Assembly (NCBI GenBank): GCA_903887415.1 | Contig: CAISPO010000029.1 | Location: 124,001-188,000 of the forward strand | DNA length: 64,000 nt | DNA from: an uncultured Bacteroidota bacterium | GTDB lineage: Bacteria; Bacteroidota; Bacteroidia; Chitinophagales; Chitinophagaceae | Direction of reading: 5' to 3' | Notes under the pieces: generated by a model | Seen by the model: the letters and a program-made list of their open reading frames with translations, nothing else | What the model was told of the DNA's origin: nothing | Databases searched by the model: none | Shown here: in pieces, positions 1 to 9,600 of the stretch | Layout of the letters: the number at the start of each line of letters is the position of its first letter | How positions within the stretch are numbered: position 1 is the first letter of the stretch | Made by a program: the position numbers and the translations under genes

Positions 1-34
1 ATTACCGTGTTTTACTCTTTATTAAAGGGATAAA

Positions 35-460
35 TTATTTTTCAGAAATTGTACTTATTGCCCATTCTATTACCTGGAGGCACATAGCGATCGACAAAGC
101 TTCGTGTTCTGGTGCATGAGAAATGGCGTTTGCTATTTCCTCCCTGCTTTTGCCTATAGCCACGTTTACCGGTAGTTCCGCTGGTATCACAGTTTGGTTC
201 CGGTCATTGATAAGTTCCAGCCCGTTTTGCAGTTCAAAAGTAGCTCCGGTGCTTTTCTCAACTGTTTTCACCAGTTTATCAAGCCGCATAAACAAAAGTG
301 CATTCATCACCTGCTTATGTTTCGGCCCTTCATCAACAATCTGCTCCATAGCCCATTTTCTGTCTGCCGGGTCTGCGATCATCAGATCAACCAGATCGTT
401 CGGGTTTCCAACTAACTTTATGCCCTCTCCCCGGTGATCGTGAATTGTGTGTTGCTTCAT
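35..460 (-). CDS. hypothetical protein, 141 aa
   Basis: I do not recognise this protein. It is soluble, with no signal peptide or membrane segment, mixed charge, and a predicted alpha/beta pattern. The ATG at 460 follows an AT-rich leader. A 33-codon open frame on the same strand lies 30 bp upstream, so the two could be co-transcribed. The stop is close to the left window edge, so any downstream partner is not visible. The antisense frames over the same bases are shadows. The frame is probably real because it is uninterrupted, has a normal residue composition and fills the space; its function is unknown. Confidence 0.6.
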   Translation of the reverse strand: MKQHTIHDHRGEGIKLVGNPNDLVDLMIADPADRKWAMEQIVDEGPKHKQVMNALLFMRLDKLVKTVEKSTGATFELQNGLELINDRNQTVIPAELPVNVAIGKSREEIANAISHAPEHEALSIAMCLQVIEWAISTISEK

Positions 461-490
461 TTTTATTTTAGATTTTAATTTAGAATGAAA

Positions 491-592
491 TTACTCCAGC
501 TCTTGCCGGAATGCTTTTATGATGTCTCTCTGCCAATCAAGTATAACAACCATGCCCCGGTCGGCAATGCCTGTTGTGAATAAACGCTTCAT
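491..592 (-). CDS. possible small protein, 33 aa
   Basis: This short frame begins with an ATG at 592 and ends with TAA at 491, encoding a basic N-terminus (MKRLFTTG) and an acidic end (RQELE). It sits 30 bp upstream of the 141-aa hypothetical gene on the same strand. No clear ribosome binding site is visible, and frames of this length arise by chance, so it is a tentative call. The remaining DNA from 593 to about 780 is AT-rich and holds no gene that I can see. Confidence 0.25.
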   Translation of the reverse strand: MKRLFTTGIADRGMVVILDWQRDIIKAFRQELE

Positions 593-780
593 GCAATATA
601 ATTAATTGAATACAATGCGCTATCCCTTCCCTGCTATGCGCTACATTTTCCGTAGGTAAGCGGCTTGGGCAGCTAGCTTTAACTTTTTATTAAAAATTAA
701 CTAAAGTATTAGCTATTAATAGATAATGATACTTACTTAATCTTAAATATACCTGCCATTTTGAAGTTGCATCCGTTATT

Positions 781-811
781 TTGCCCCTTAAAGAGATAAA
801 AGCTATCTTCG
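781..811 (+). promoter_or_regulatory. Bacteroidota-type promoter for the NlpC/P60 gene
   Basis: TTG at 781-783 is followed after exactly 20 bases by TATCTTCG at 804-811, one base away from the TAnnTTTG consensus of the -7 element. Transcription would start near 817, leaving a leader of about 15 bases before the ATG at 832. Confidence 0.5.
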
Positions 812-831
812 CAGGCCATTAAAAATGCTCA

Positions 832-1587
832 ATGCGAATACATATACTTTTTTTTACGGTAATATGCTTTCTGTTGAGTACTGTCCTGTCCGGCTGCCAC
901 ACAAGCCATGAGGCAGTGGCACACAAAACATCTCGGCAGCCAAAATTCATTGATGATGTGTATATTAACGGGCATAACAAAAGTAATGCTACAGCAAATG
1001 CAATAGACCCAGCTAAACCAAAACCGAAAGCAAAAGCCGCCGAACCACCTGCTACTCATAAAGAGGAAGCAGACCAGTCTGAGGTATCTGTGCCCATGGA
1101 AAAATGCGCCATTGAGCCCATTTTCAAAAAAGAATCATTTACCGCCAAACAGGACAAAGAAGTAAAGAAGAAGTATGCAGATATGTTGGGCATAAAGCCA
1201 AAAGACATAACAAACAATACACTATACGAATTTATCGACGAGTGGTACGGAGCCAACTACCACCTGGGCGGCTGTAGCAGATCAGGTATAGATTGCTCTG
1301 GTTTTGCACAAAAGCTGTATGGAGAGGTTTATGGCGTCGATCTGTTGCGCACAGCCGTGGAGCAATATAAAAAGTGTAAACGGATCAAGCACTCAAAGGA
1401 TGCAGAAGAAGGTGACTTGGTGTTTTTCCACATACATAGCCGCCATATTACTCATGTAGGCATATACCTTGCCAATGACTTCTTTGTCCACGCCTCCACT
1501 TCCGGTGGTGTTATGATCAGCAACCTGAACGAGGACTACTGGCACAAATACTTCGCCGGCGCCGGCAGGGTACCTAAAGGCAGTTGA
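832..1587 (+). CDS. NlpC/P60 family lipoprotein (cell-wall endopeptidase)
   Basis: This is a predicted peptidoglycan endopeptidase anchored as a lipoprotein. Residues 1-22 form a lipoprotein signal with lipobox LSGC (Cys22). A Lys/Pro/Ala-rich linker covers about 45-95, and the C-terminal 115 residues are an NlpC/P60 domain. The catalytic elements are visible: Cys155 in DCSGF, His208 in HVGIY and His220 in FVHAS. The family cleaves the D-gamma-Glu/diamino-acid bond of stem peptides. A Bacteroidota-type promoter lies just upstream. The next gene starts 113 bp downstream on the same strand without a shared function being obvious. Confidence 0.88.
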   Translation: MRIHILFFTVICFLLSTVLSGCHTSHEAVAHKTSRQPKFIDDVYINGHNKSNATANAIDPAKPKPKAKAAEPPATHKEEADQSEVSVPMEKCAIEPIFKKESFTAKQDKEVKKKYADMLGIKPKDITNNTLYEFIDEWYGANYHLGGCSRSGIDCSGFAQKLYGEVYGVDLLRTAVEQYKKCKRIKHSKDAEEGDLVFFHIHSRHITHVGIYLANDFFVHASTSGGVMISNLNEDYWHKYFAGAGRVPKGS

Positions 1588-1700
1588 TAAATTAAAGATT
1601 AACGCAGTAGTATAAGCCAATTTAACCTCTGCCCCCCCACATTTTAAAATCCTATAATCTAAAAATCCTGATCAAGGCACGATTTTACCCTGTGTAAATT

Positions 1701-3446
1701 ATGGCCAGGTCTAAAGTACGCACCCTGTTAAGTGTTTTGGGTTTAATATTCGTTGCGATTTTTATTTCCGCAATAATCATAACAACATGGTTTTCATATA
1801 ATTACAAGAGTATATTAGCATCAAGGCTACCGGAAATGATCACCCGCTCAACAGATAGCATTTACCACATTTCTTTTAAGGACATTACGATAAGTTTCTG
1901 GGACCACAACATTACGCTTACGGATGTAAAACTTTGGCCGGATGAAAAGCAAGTAGCAAACCTAAGGTCGCAGCGTCGGTCAGTGCCCCCCACTTTATCT
2001 ACAGTATCCATACCTAGCCTTGTGGGCACGGGGATCTCCTGGTACGATATATTTTCAAACAAATCACTTGACTGTAAGCATGTTGTAGTATATAATTTAA
2101 ACTGGAAAATGAACTGCTCACCACACCCTGAAGACTCACTTTTTACGCATGATGAAAAAAAGAAGCCAAAGATCAGCCGGGTAACTTCGGCAGTTGTTGA
2201 TTTCGTCAAGCCGGAAGTGGATTACTATTATAAAGGTTCAAAAGAAAACTTTGACTGCACGATGAAGGGCGGAAAAGTTGCATTGCAAAATTTCGTTTAC
2301 AACTTTGACCAAAAAATAGATACCAGCCTGTTCCTGTACGCCCGGTCAGGTAAGGTTAGATTTGAGCATTTTGTTTTTAGTAAACCAGCAGGACGATACA
2401 TAATAAACGCTCCGATACTTGATTTTGAAACGACACCAAACAGTGTTACACTGAAGTCGGTGAAAATAAAGGAAATGGCCGATAATGACCCACAGACCGG
2501 CAAGACAAAAGAGACATACGATCTTGATTTTCCGAGCATTGAGCTACATGATTTCAACTGGAGTAAACTAATTTACGACGGCGTATTGCGGATACCCAAA
2601 GGCGTTGCTGTGGGCCCATATATAAGTATTAGGTATATCAGGGAAAACAATAAAGCTAGAGGGCGCAAAGACAGCTACCCCAACCAACTATTGCTCCAGG
2701 TAGGATTAAAAACTAGCATACATGAAATGGACATAAATAGTGGGCATTTCAAATATACAGAAGTTACACCCAAGGGAGATGAGGGAACAATTGAGTTTTC
2801 CGGCATACATGGAAGTTTCGACAATATCACCAACATTCCCAGGGCTATCGCAAAGCGGAAGGAATGTATAGTGAAGCTGGCGGGCAAGTTCATGAACAAA
2901 AGTGATATGGATGTTACTTTCACTCTGCCGCTAACCGACAGCACCGGGCGTTATACGGTGGATGGTTATGTAACCAACCTGGATGGCGACGAAGTGACTC
3001 CTCAGGCGCAGGTTTTCACCATTGTCAAAGTAACTTCCTTCCACCTGAATAGGATGGATATGCATATAGAAGGCGATCAATCTTATGGTAAAGGTAATTT
3101 TACTGTTCTATACCAAGACCTGAAAATATCGCTCTTTAAATTCGATACCAAAATGAGAGAAGGTAAAAAAGGTGCGCTTGCATTTGTCGGCAGCGCTCTT
3201 TTATTATACCCCAGCAACCCAATGCCAAACAAGGAGGCCAGAAAAGTAAGCACCTCCTTTGCAAGGGATACCACCAAGGGCTTCATCGGCGGCATTTGGC
3301 AGCATATGTTCCGGGCGGCAAAGAAGACCGCCGTTCGGGAAAACGCAATCGTAACCCTGACAGACGGCCCCGAAACCAATAAGGGAGACCAACCTAAAAA
3401 GGGATTTTTCACGCGGTTGTTCGGCAAAAAAAAGAACAAAACCTGA
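1701..3446 (+). CDS. AsmA-like membrane-anchored protein, 581 aa
   Basis: Residues 8-32 form one strong transmembrane helix with a basic N-terminal flank (MARSKVR). The rest is a long hydrophilic region of alternating beta-strand pattern ending in a very basic tail (FFTRLFGKKKNKT). A single N-terminal anchor followed by a beta-rich body, with an early stretch on substrate strands (SISFWDHNITLTDVKL type), resembles AsmA/DUF748 proteins linked to lipid transport between membranes and outer-membrane integrity. That assignment is by architecture only; no family-defining motif is certain. Its stop codon abuts the stop codon of the convergent lipoprotein gene at 3447. Confidence 0.6.
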   Translation: MARSKVRTLLSVLGLIFVAIFISAIIITTWFSYNYKSILASRLPEMITRSTDSIYHISFKDITISFWDHNITLTDVKLWPDEKQVANLRSQRRSVPPTLSTVSIPSLVGTGISWYDIFSNKSLDCKHVVVYNLNWKMNCSPHPEDSLFTHDEKKKPKISRVTSAVVDFVKPEVDYYYKGSKENFDCTMKGGKVALQNFVYNFDQKIDTSLFLYARSGKVRFEHFVFSKPAGRYIINAPILDFETTPNSVTLKSVKIKEMADNDPQTGKTKETYDLDFPSIELHDFNWSKLIYDGVLRIPKGVAVGPYISIRYIRENNKARGRKDSYPNQLLLQVGLKTSIHEMDINSGHFKYTEVTPKGDEGTIEFSGIHGSFDNITNIPRAIAKRKECIVKLAGKFMNKSDMDVTFTLPLTDSTGRYTVDGYVTNLDGDEVTPQAQVFTIVKVTSFHLNRMDMHIEGDQSYGKGNFTVLYQDLKISLFKFDTKMREGKKGALAFVGSALLLYPSNPMPNKEARKVSTSFARDTTKGFIGGIWQHMFRAAKKTAVRENAIVTLTDGPETNKGDQPKKGFFTRLFGKKKNKT

Positions 3447-4259
3447 TCATAGAAGATGTCGCTTCTTCTTTTCATCGTGAAGAAATGACGGAGCAAAATG
3501 AAATACCGCCCCAAATGAGGCATATACCGGAAAGTCGCCGGTGATCGCAGGATTACCATCTACCTGGGCAGAAAAGCCAAGTTGCATATTGAACGCTACA
3601 TATTTATACCCCACTTCAAAATTGATGAATGGTTCCACAAAGAAAAAATGCTGAGCGGTGAGGTTCACATTTGGGCCATAACGCTCAGAATTGATCTCAG
3701 ACAAGAGCGTAGGATCGGCCGATTGGAAGCTGTAGAATTTTTCCATAGCAACACGGATGCCGCCCATAACCGTTATTATCTTGTTACGTATCCCTGCTTC
3801 CGGCTGCAGATAAAAACGATTGTAACGGGATATAAATTTACCTGTCCCATCCACCACACCATTTCCGTAACCACCATAAGCCTCGAAAATACCCAGCCGG
3901 CCAAAGCCCGTAAAATATCCTGCCCCACCCTCTATACGGTGGCCATTGATGTTCACGGCAGTATTATTATAGCTGTAATTATCTGGCTTGTCGAATAAGG
4001 GGTACAAATAAGCGTCCCTGTCCATAATAGTGCGGTAGGAGGCAATAATACCTAAGTGATTGATCGGCGCGTAGGCAATATCTGCTGCCGGGCTAATAGC
4101 AGGCCCTATATCATTGTCCTGCGGCTTTCCAGAAATTACGGCTTTCAATTCATGCGCCTCACGAAATGCCGGCACATTGGCCCTATCGGGATAATACAAC
4201 CGTTCTGAGCAGGAAGATAAAAGCACGGCAATAAATAACAGATAAACAGGTTGGCGCAT
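3447..4259 (-). CDS. hypothetical outer-membrane lipoprotein, 270 aa
   Basis: A signal peptide with lipobox LLSSC (Cys17) marks this as a lipoprotein. The mature part has many short alternating hydrophobic/polar strands rich in Gly and aromatic residues (AYGGYGNG, FVEPFINFEVGYKYVAFNMQ), the pattern of a small outer-membrane beta-barrel, and it ends in a basic tail. I do not recognise the family. It is convergent with the AsmA-like gene, the two stop codons being directly adjacent, so the pair shares a 3' boundary rather than an operon. Confidence 0.65.
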   Translation of the reverse strand: MRQPVYLLFIAVLLSSCSERLYYPDRANVPAFREAHELKAVISGKPQDNDIGPAISPAADIAYAPINHLGIIASYRTIMDRDAYLYPLFDKPDNYSYNNTAVNINGHRIEGGAGYFTGFGRLGIFEAYGGYGNGVVDGTGKFISRYNRFYLQPEAGIRNKIITVMGGIRVAMEKFYSFQSADPTLLSEINSERYGPNVNLTAQHFFFVEPFINFEVGYKYVAFNMQLGFSAQVDGNPAITGDFPVYASFGAVFHFAPSFLHDEKKKRHLL

Positions 4260-4303
4260 AAAAAAAGATTATTTGTATCTGCAATAGATAAAAATAATCC
4301 TTT

Positions 4304-4333
4304 TTAACCTATTAACCTATTAACCTATTAACC
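4304..4333 (-). repeat. octamer array (TTAACCNN)4 after a stop codon
   Basis: TTAACC occurs at 4304, 4312, 4320 and 4328, a strict 8-bp period, immediately 3' of the prolyl oligopeptidase stop codon (minus-strand gene). Read in the sense direction the unit is NNGGTTAA. Two further arrays with the same period and position lie at 15336 and 17514. Confidence 0.8.
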
Positions 4334-6445
4334 CTAATACCCCAATCCCATGTTCCAAAACAAAAATGCCCACTTATCGGCCTGCTCAGAAATGATCATG
4401 TCCGTTGGCTTACCCGCTCCATGGCCTGCTTTGGTCTCGATACTTATCAGCACAGGGTTCTTGCAGGTCTGGCCTGCCTGCAATGAAGCGGCAAACTTAA
4501 ACGAGTGCGCCGGCACTACCCTATCGTCATGGTCGCCGGTAATAACAAGCGTTGCCGGGTAACACTGTTTCTTTACATTGTGTACCGGTGAGTATTTGTA
4601 CAGGTATTCAAACATTTCCTTGCTGTCTTCGGCAGTACCATAATCATACGACCAGCCCGCACCTGAGGTAAACTTATTATACCGCAGCATGTCCAGCACA
4701 CCCACTGCAGGGAAGCAAACTTTGAAAAGATCAGGGCGCTGGGTCATACATGCCCCTATAAGCAGGCCGCCATTAGAGCCGCCGAGGATGGCGAGGTAGT
4801 CTTTGGAAGTGTAATTCTCATGTATCAGATATTCTGCCGCAGCTATGAAGTCGTCAAATACATTTTGCTTTTTCATTTTTATGCCCGCATCGTGCCATTC
4901 GTCCCCATACTCGCCGCCGCCGCGCAGGTTGGCTACAACATCGATGCCGCCATGCTCCATAAACACAAGGCTGCTTACACTGAAAGATGGCGTCATGCTG
5001 ATATTAAAACCACCATAGCCGTACAGTAATGTGGGGTTCTTACCCGTAAGCTTCATCCCTTTTTTATAAGTAATGATCATTGGTATTTTTGTTCCGTCTT
5101 TCGACTTATAAAACACCTGCTTGCTCTCGTATTCTTTTGGGTCAAACTTTACTCCGGGTGCTTTAAACAGTTCAGACTTGCCCGTCTTTATATCATACTT
5201 AAATATAGTGGGCGGATATACATAAGATGTATAGGTATAGTAAGTTTCCCTCTCCTCCATTTTCCCTCCGAAGCCGTCGGCAGTGCCTAACCCGGGCAAT
5301 TGTATTGCTTTTTCTTTCTTGCCATCAAGGCCATATTGATATACTTTTGATACCGCGTCTTCCAGATAATGTGCAAAGAATTTATGCCCGCAAGTTGACG
5401 TGCTCAACGGGAATTTTGTTTCGGGTATCAATACCTTCCAGTGTTCTTTGGTGGGCGTGGCGGCGTCTGTAACCACAAGTTTTCGGTTGGGCGCACCTTG
5501 GTTGGTCTCTATATACAGCTTGCCGTTTTCCGAGTACACTACGCTCTGCTCATAATCAAAACCTGTTACCACAGGCATTATTGGCTCACCTTTCTTAGTC
5601 AGGTCTTGTATATACAGTTCATTACCATAGGTGGCATTAGCAGCGCTGATTACGAGAAATTTTTCATCCTCCGTAACCAAGGCGTTTATATACCTGCGAG
5701 GCGTAGCATCGCCGCCAAATATGAGCTTATCTTCACTTTGCGGTGTGCCCAGCTTGTGCCAGTACAATTTGTGTATCTGTGTCTTTTCCGATAGCTGGCT
5801 ACCCTTAGGCTTATCATAGCTGCTGTAATAAAAGCCATCATTATGCAGCCACGATGTACCGCTGAACTTAACATCGCGCAGGGTGTCGTCCATTTTCTTG
5901 CCGGTTTTGGTATCTATAACGATCACCTTACGCCAGTCTGATCCGCCCTCGCTGATCTGATAGGCTGCCAGTGAGCCATCCTTGGTGAAGTCTATACCTT
6001 GCAATGAAGTAGTACCGTCGGCGGAAAACTTATTCGGGTCAAGGAAAACTTCGGGGGTTCCCTTCCCGAGCTGCCTGTAGAGTACACTTTGGTTTTGCAG
6101 TCCGTCATTCAGGTAAAAATAAGTATAGTCCCCCTCTTTTACCGGTGCGCTGTACTTTGCATAGTTGTATAACTCTGTAAGTCGTTTCTTTATCGCTTCC
6201 CTGAACGGTATCTGCGATAAATAATCATTGGTCACTTTATTTTGTTCCACCACCCAGCTCTTTGTCTCATCCGACATATCATTTTCCAGCCAGCGGTAAG
6301 GGTCCTCAACCTTGGTACCGAAATAATCATCTACCTGGTCCGTCTTCTTTGTATCGGGATAATGGCCTGTAAAGGCCGTTTTGTTCTGTGCATGCGCTGT
6401 CATACCTATCATTAAAAGAGATGTGCAAAGAGTTATTGCTTTCAT
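4334..6445 (-). CDS. prolyl oligopeptidase (S9A), secreted
   Basis: Signal peptide to about residue 19 (cleavage after AHAQ), then a DPYRWLEND motif typical of the N-terminal part of prolyl endopeptidases, a beta-propeller region (about 80-430), and an alpha/beta-hydrolase domain. The nucleophile is Ser557 in GGSNGG, the catalytic Asp lies in DHDDRV and the His is His675 in KAGHGAGKP. The length of 703 aa fits the family. It would cleave Pro-Xaa bonds in short peptides, probably in the periplasm. The start at 6445 gives a clean signal peptide. It is divergent from the TamB-like gene and followed by an octamer array. Confidence 0.93.
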   Translation of the reverse strand: MKAITLCTSLLMIGMTAHAQNKTAFTGHYPDTKKTDQVDDYFGTKVEDPYRWLENDMSDETKSWVVEQNKVTNDYLSQIPFREAIKKRLTELYNYAKYSAPVKEGDYTYFYLNDGLQNQSVLYRQLGKGTPEVFLDPNKFSADGTTSLQGIDFTKDGSLAAYQISEGGSDWRKVIVIDTKTGKKMDDTLRDVKFSGTSWLHNDGFYYSSYDKPKGSQLSEKTQIHKLYWHKLGTPQSEDKLIFGGDATPRRYINALVTEDEKFLVISAANATYGNELYIQDLTKKGEPIMPVVTGFDYEQSVVYSENGKLYIETNQGAPNRKLVVTDAATPTKEHWKVLIPETKFPLSTSTCGHKFFAHYLEDAVSKVYQYGLDGKKEKAIQLPGLGTADGFGGKMEERETYYTYTSYVYPPTIFKYDIKTGKSELFKAPGVKFDPKEYESKQVFYKSKDGTKIPMIITYKKGMKLTGKNPTLLYGYGGFNISMTPSFSVSSLVFMEHGGIDVVANLRGGGEYGDEWHDAGIKMKKQNVFDDFIAAAEYLIHENYTSKDYLAILGGSNGGLLIGACMTQRPDLFKVCFPAVGVLDMLRYNKFTSGAGWSYDYGTAEDSKEMFEYLYKYSPVHNVKKQCYPATLVITGDHDDRVVPAHSFKFAASLQAGQTCKNPVLISIETKAGHGAGKPTDMIISEQADKWAFLFWNMGLGY

Positions 6446-6569
6446 TATTTCGCGTTTAAAATATGCCGAAGAAGGCTCAAAATAAATACATTTTTACCAT
6501 CGTCAGGAATTGTTCTATTTATATACGAAGGTTTAACACTTTATTCTACGCTTTTAGGCTATATGAGGT

Positions 6570-6667
6570 TACTTTTGTATTGATTCAAAAAGCAACGGCC
6601 ACTGAAACGCTTTCTTAAAATATTACGTTACACAGCGGCTACAATTCTTCTGCTACTGGTACTTATA
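6570..6667 (+). other. coding region upstream of the first canonical tamB start
   Basis: The frame of the TamB-like gene stays open upstream of the GTG at 6668, back to a TGA at 6581-6583. The 28 extra codons encode a basic segment and a hydrophobic helix (QRPLKRFLKILRY then ATILLLLVLIV), the expected membrane anchor, yet contain no ATG, GTG or TTG. A -7-like TACTTTTG lies at 6570-6577. Adding one A to the A5 run at 6587-6591 would place the TTG at 6580 in frame. Confidence 0.6.
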
Positions 6668-9600
6668 GTGGCACTGGTCAATTATACCCCAGTGCAAAAC
6701 TATATTGCCCGGCGGGCAGCGGATATGCTGTCAAAAAAACTGAAAACCAAGGTCGCGATAGCCCATGTCCGCATAGACATTATAAACCATATTTATCTGC
6801 AGGGGCTTTATATTGAAGACCAGGCACACGACACCCTGCTATACGCCGGCCAGGCTGAGGTGAGGATTACTGATTGGTTTATATTCAAAAAAAAACCGGT
6901 TATCCACTATTTCGGGCTGAAAAACTCTTACATCCACTTGTACCGTAATGCAACGTCCGACAACTGGAATTCCGACTTTATCGCAGATGCTTTCAGTACC
7001 CCCGGCAGCAAAAAAGATACCGTAACGGGTAAGCCACTGGAACTGGACCTGAAAAAAATAGAGCTGGAAAATGTCCGGTTCCATATGGACGATAAATGGA
7101 TAGGCCAGGACCTTGATTTTGATGTGGGTGGTTTTACGCTGGACACAAAGGGCCTGGACTTTAATAAAAAGATGCTTGATGTAGGCGATATTCTCATTAG
7201 CAATACGGTCGTGAGCGTTGGCATATATAAAGGCGGCAAGCCCCATTCAAAACGTATTATTGAAGGAGACGACTTCGACCCATCGCCGTTTAACCCCGAC
7301 AATTGGGCAGGCAAGGTAGGCAGTATATCTCTTAAAGGTTGCTCGTTCAACTTAACGATGGATGACAAAATACCGGAGCCGGGCCTCTTTGACCAGAACC
7401 ACCTGATGATACGGGATATTGACGTGTCCATAAAAGATGGCAGCATCACCGGCGATACCCTCCGCGGCAATGTCACCCATCTATCCGCGCATGACCGCTG
7501 CGGGATCGCTATTAAGAATATGCATAGCAAGGTATCGGTATCCCCCATAGCATCCATATGCGATGAGCTTTACCTGGAAACAAACTACAGCAAGGTGCAG
7601 CGCTACTATGCCATGCATTACCGGCACTTTCCCGATTTCACTGCTTACATTGACAGTGTAACAATGGTTGCTCATCTTAAAGATGCCACTATAGATGTGC
7701 GGGACCTATACTATTTTGCCCCGCAACTAAAAAACCTGCCCCGCGTAGTATTACATGCTTCCGGCGATGGCAAGGGCACTGTGGCCAACCTGGCCGCTCA
7801 GCACCTTAACGTAACAGATGGCAATACCGTGCTGAAAGGAAGCATAACCATGAAGGGCCTGCCGGACATTTACAAGACCTATATTACTTATACCGATGGC
7901 GAATTATTCACTACCGGAGAAGGAATACTGCATTATGTGCCGGGCCTCAGGAACAGCCCCAATATTGCACTGGAACGGCTTACTTATGCTTACTTCAAAG
8001 GTAAATATGAAGGCTACATCGAAAATTTCGCGCTTAACGGAGCGCTTAAAACCAACCTGGGCATTGCATCGGTCGATATAAAGATGAATATTCCCGGCTT
8101 TAATAGCAATACGGCTACTTACTCGGGAATGGTAACTACAAATAGCCTGCAAATAGGCATCTTGCTAAAACAGCCGTTATTGGGGGGGATCACGCTGAAA
8201 GAAAATGTAACCGGCAATTCTTTTGATCCCGAGCGTGTGCAAATGGACATTGACGGAACCATCAGCCAGTTCTCTATCAATGGATACCCGTATCAGAACA
8301 TAATGACACATGGTACGGTTGCAAAAAAACAATTCAATGGCAAGCTGCTGGTTGACGACCCGAACCTTGGGCTTGAATTTGACGGCGGCATTGATTACAC
8401 ACAGAAGAATATAAATATAAATGCCACGGCTCACCTGCTGGGCAGTAATTTTAAAGCGCTAAACCTCACAAAAGATACCATCACTGCTTCTGCCGATTTT
8501 GACCTTAACTGCACCGGAAGCAATATTGATAACTTCTCTGGCTATGCAAAGCTCTTCAATATAGATATGAAGAGAAACGCCCATAAACTGGCGCTGGATT
8601 CTATTTATGTACATTCCACAGGAGATAGCGCAAACAGGCTGCTGACCGTTCAGAGCAATGATATAATAGCGAGCATTAAAGGCAATTATCAACTGAGCAA
8701 ACTTCCTGCTTCCGTCCAGTTCTATTTGTCAAGGTACCTGCCAAATTATATACAGGCTCCTGAGAAATTTGCACCTGACCAGGATTTTGTGTTCACCGTA
8801 AAAACCACCAGCATTGACAGCATTCTGGCAGTGACCATACCCGCAGTGCGGGGGTTTGATTCATCAACAGTAAGCGGATCGCTGAATACGTCTGCCCAAA
8901 AGCTGACACTCAGCGCAAACGTGCCATACGGGAGCATTGGCAATTTCCACATGAGCAATATTGCCATTAGCGGCCAGGGAAACCTGAATCAGATAGCACT
9001 GAATACAAATATTGATAACGTAGCGGTTGGCGATAGTTTCCTCAATGGCTCATTAAGCGTTACTACTACTATCAATAATGATTCAGTTGCATTCACAATA
9101 GCCACCACTTCACCGGATACCAGCAGCTCTATAACCCTCAATGGGCAGATACTCGCAAGGAAAGACTCATTGTTCCTTACCTTGCTGCCATCACAGTTTT
9201 ACCTGAACCAGGCCAAATGGGATATCGCAGGCGGCAGCCAGGTGGTTTACAGTAATAAATACCTTATGGTGCAGGGCTTCGCCATTACCTCTGGCCTGCA
9301 AAGAATAACAGCGGGCACCCAATTGCAGAATAATGATAAGTCGATCCTGGTGAGCACAGAAAACCTTGACCTCGGGCAGTTGGGATCATGGGCAGGACTG
9401 GCTTCCTATCAACCAGATGGACGCCTTAACGGCACTATCAAAATCGATAAAATATTTGAAGACCTCTACATAAGCGCAAATATCAAAGCTACCGACGTAA
9501 AACTGGGAACAGATACCGTAGGCACGATCAGCATAATAGGAAATTATGATGGCGCTAAAAAACTCCTGAGCCTGGATCCGCAAACAGGTATTTTCAGAGG

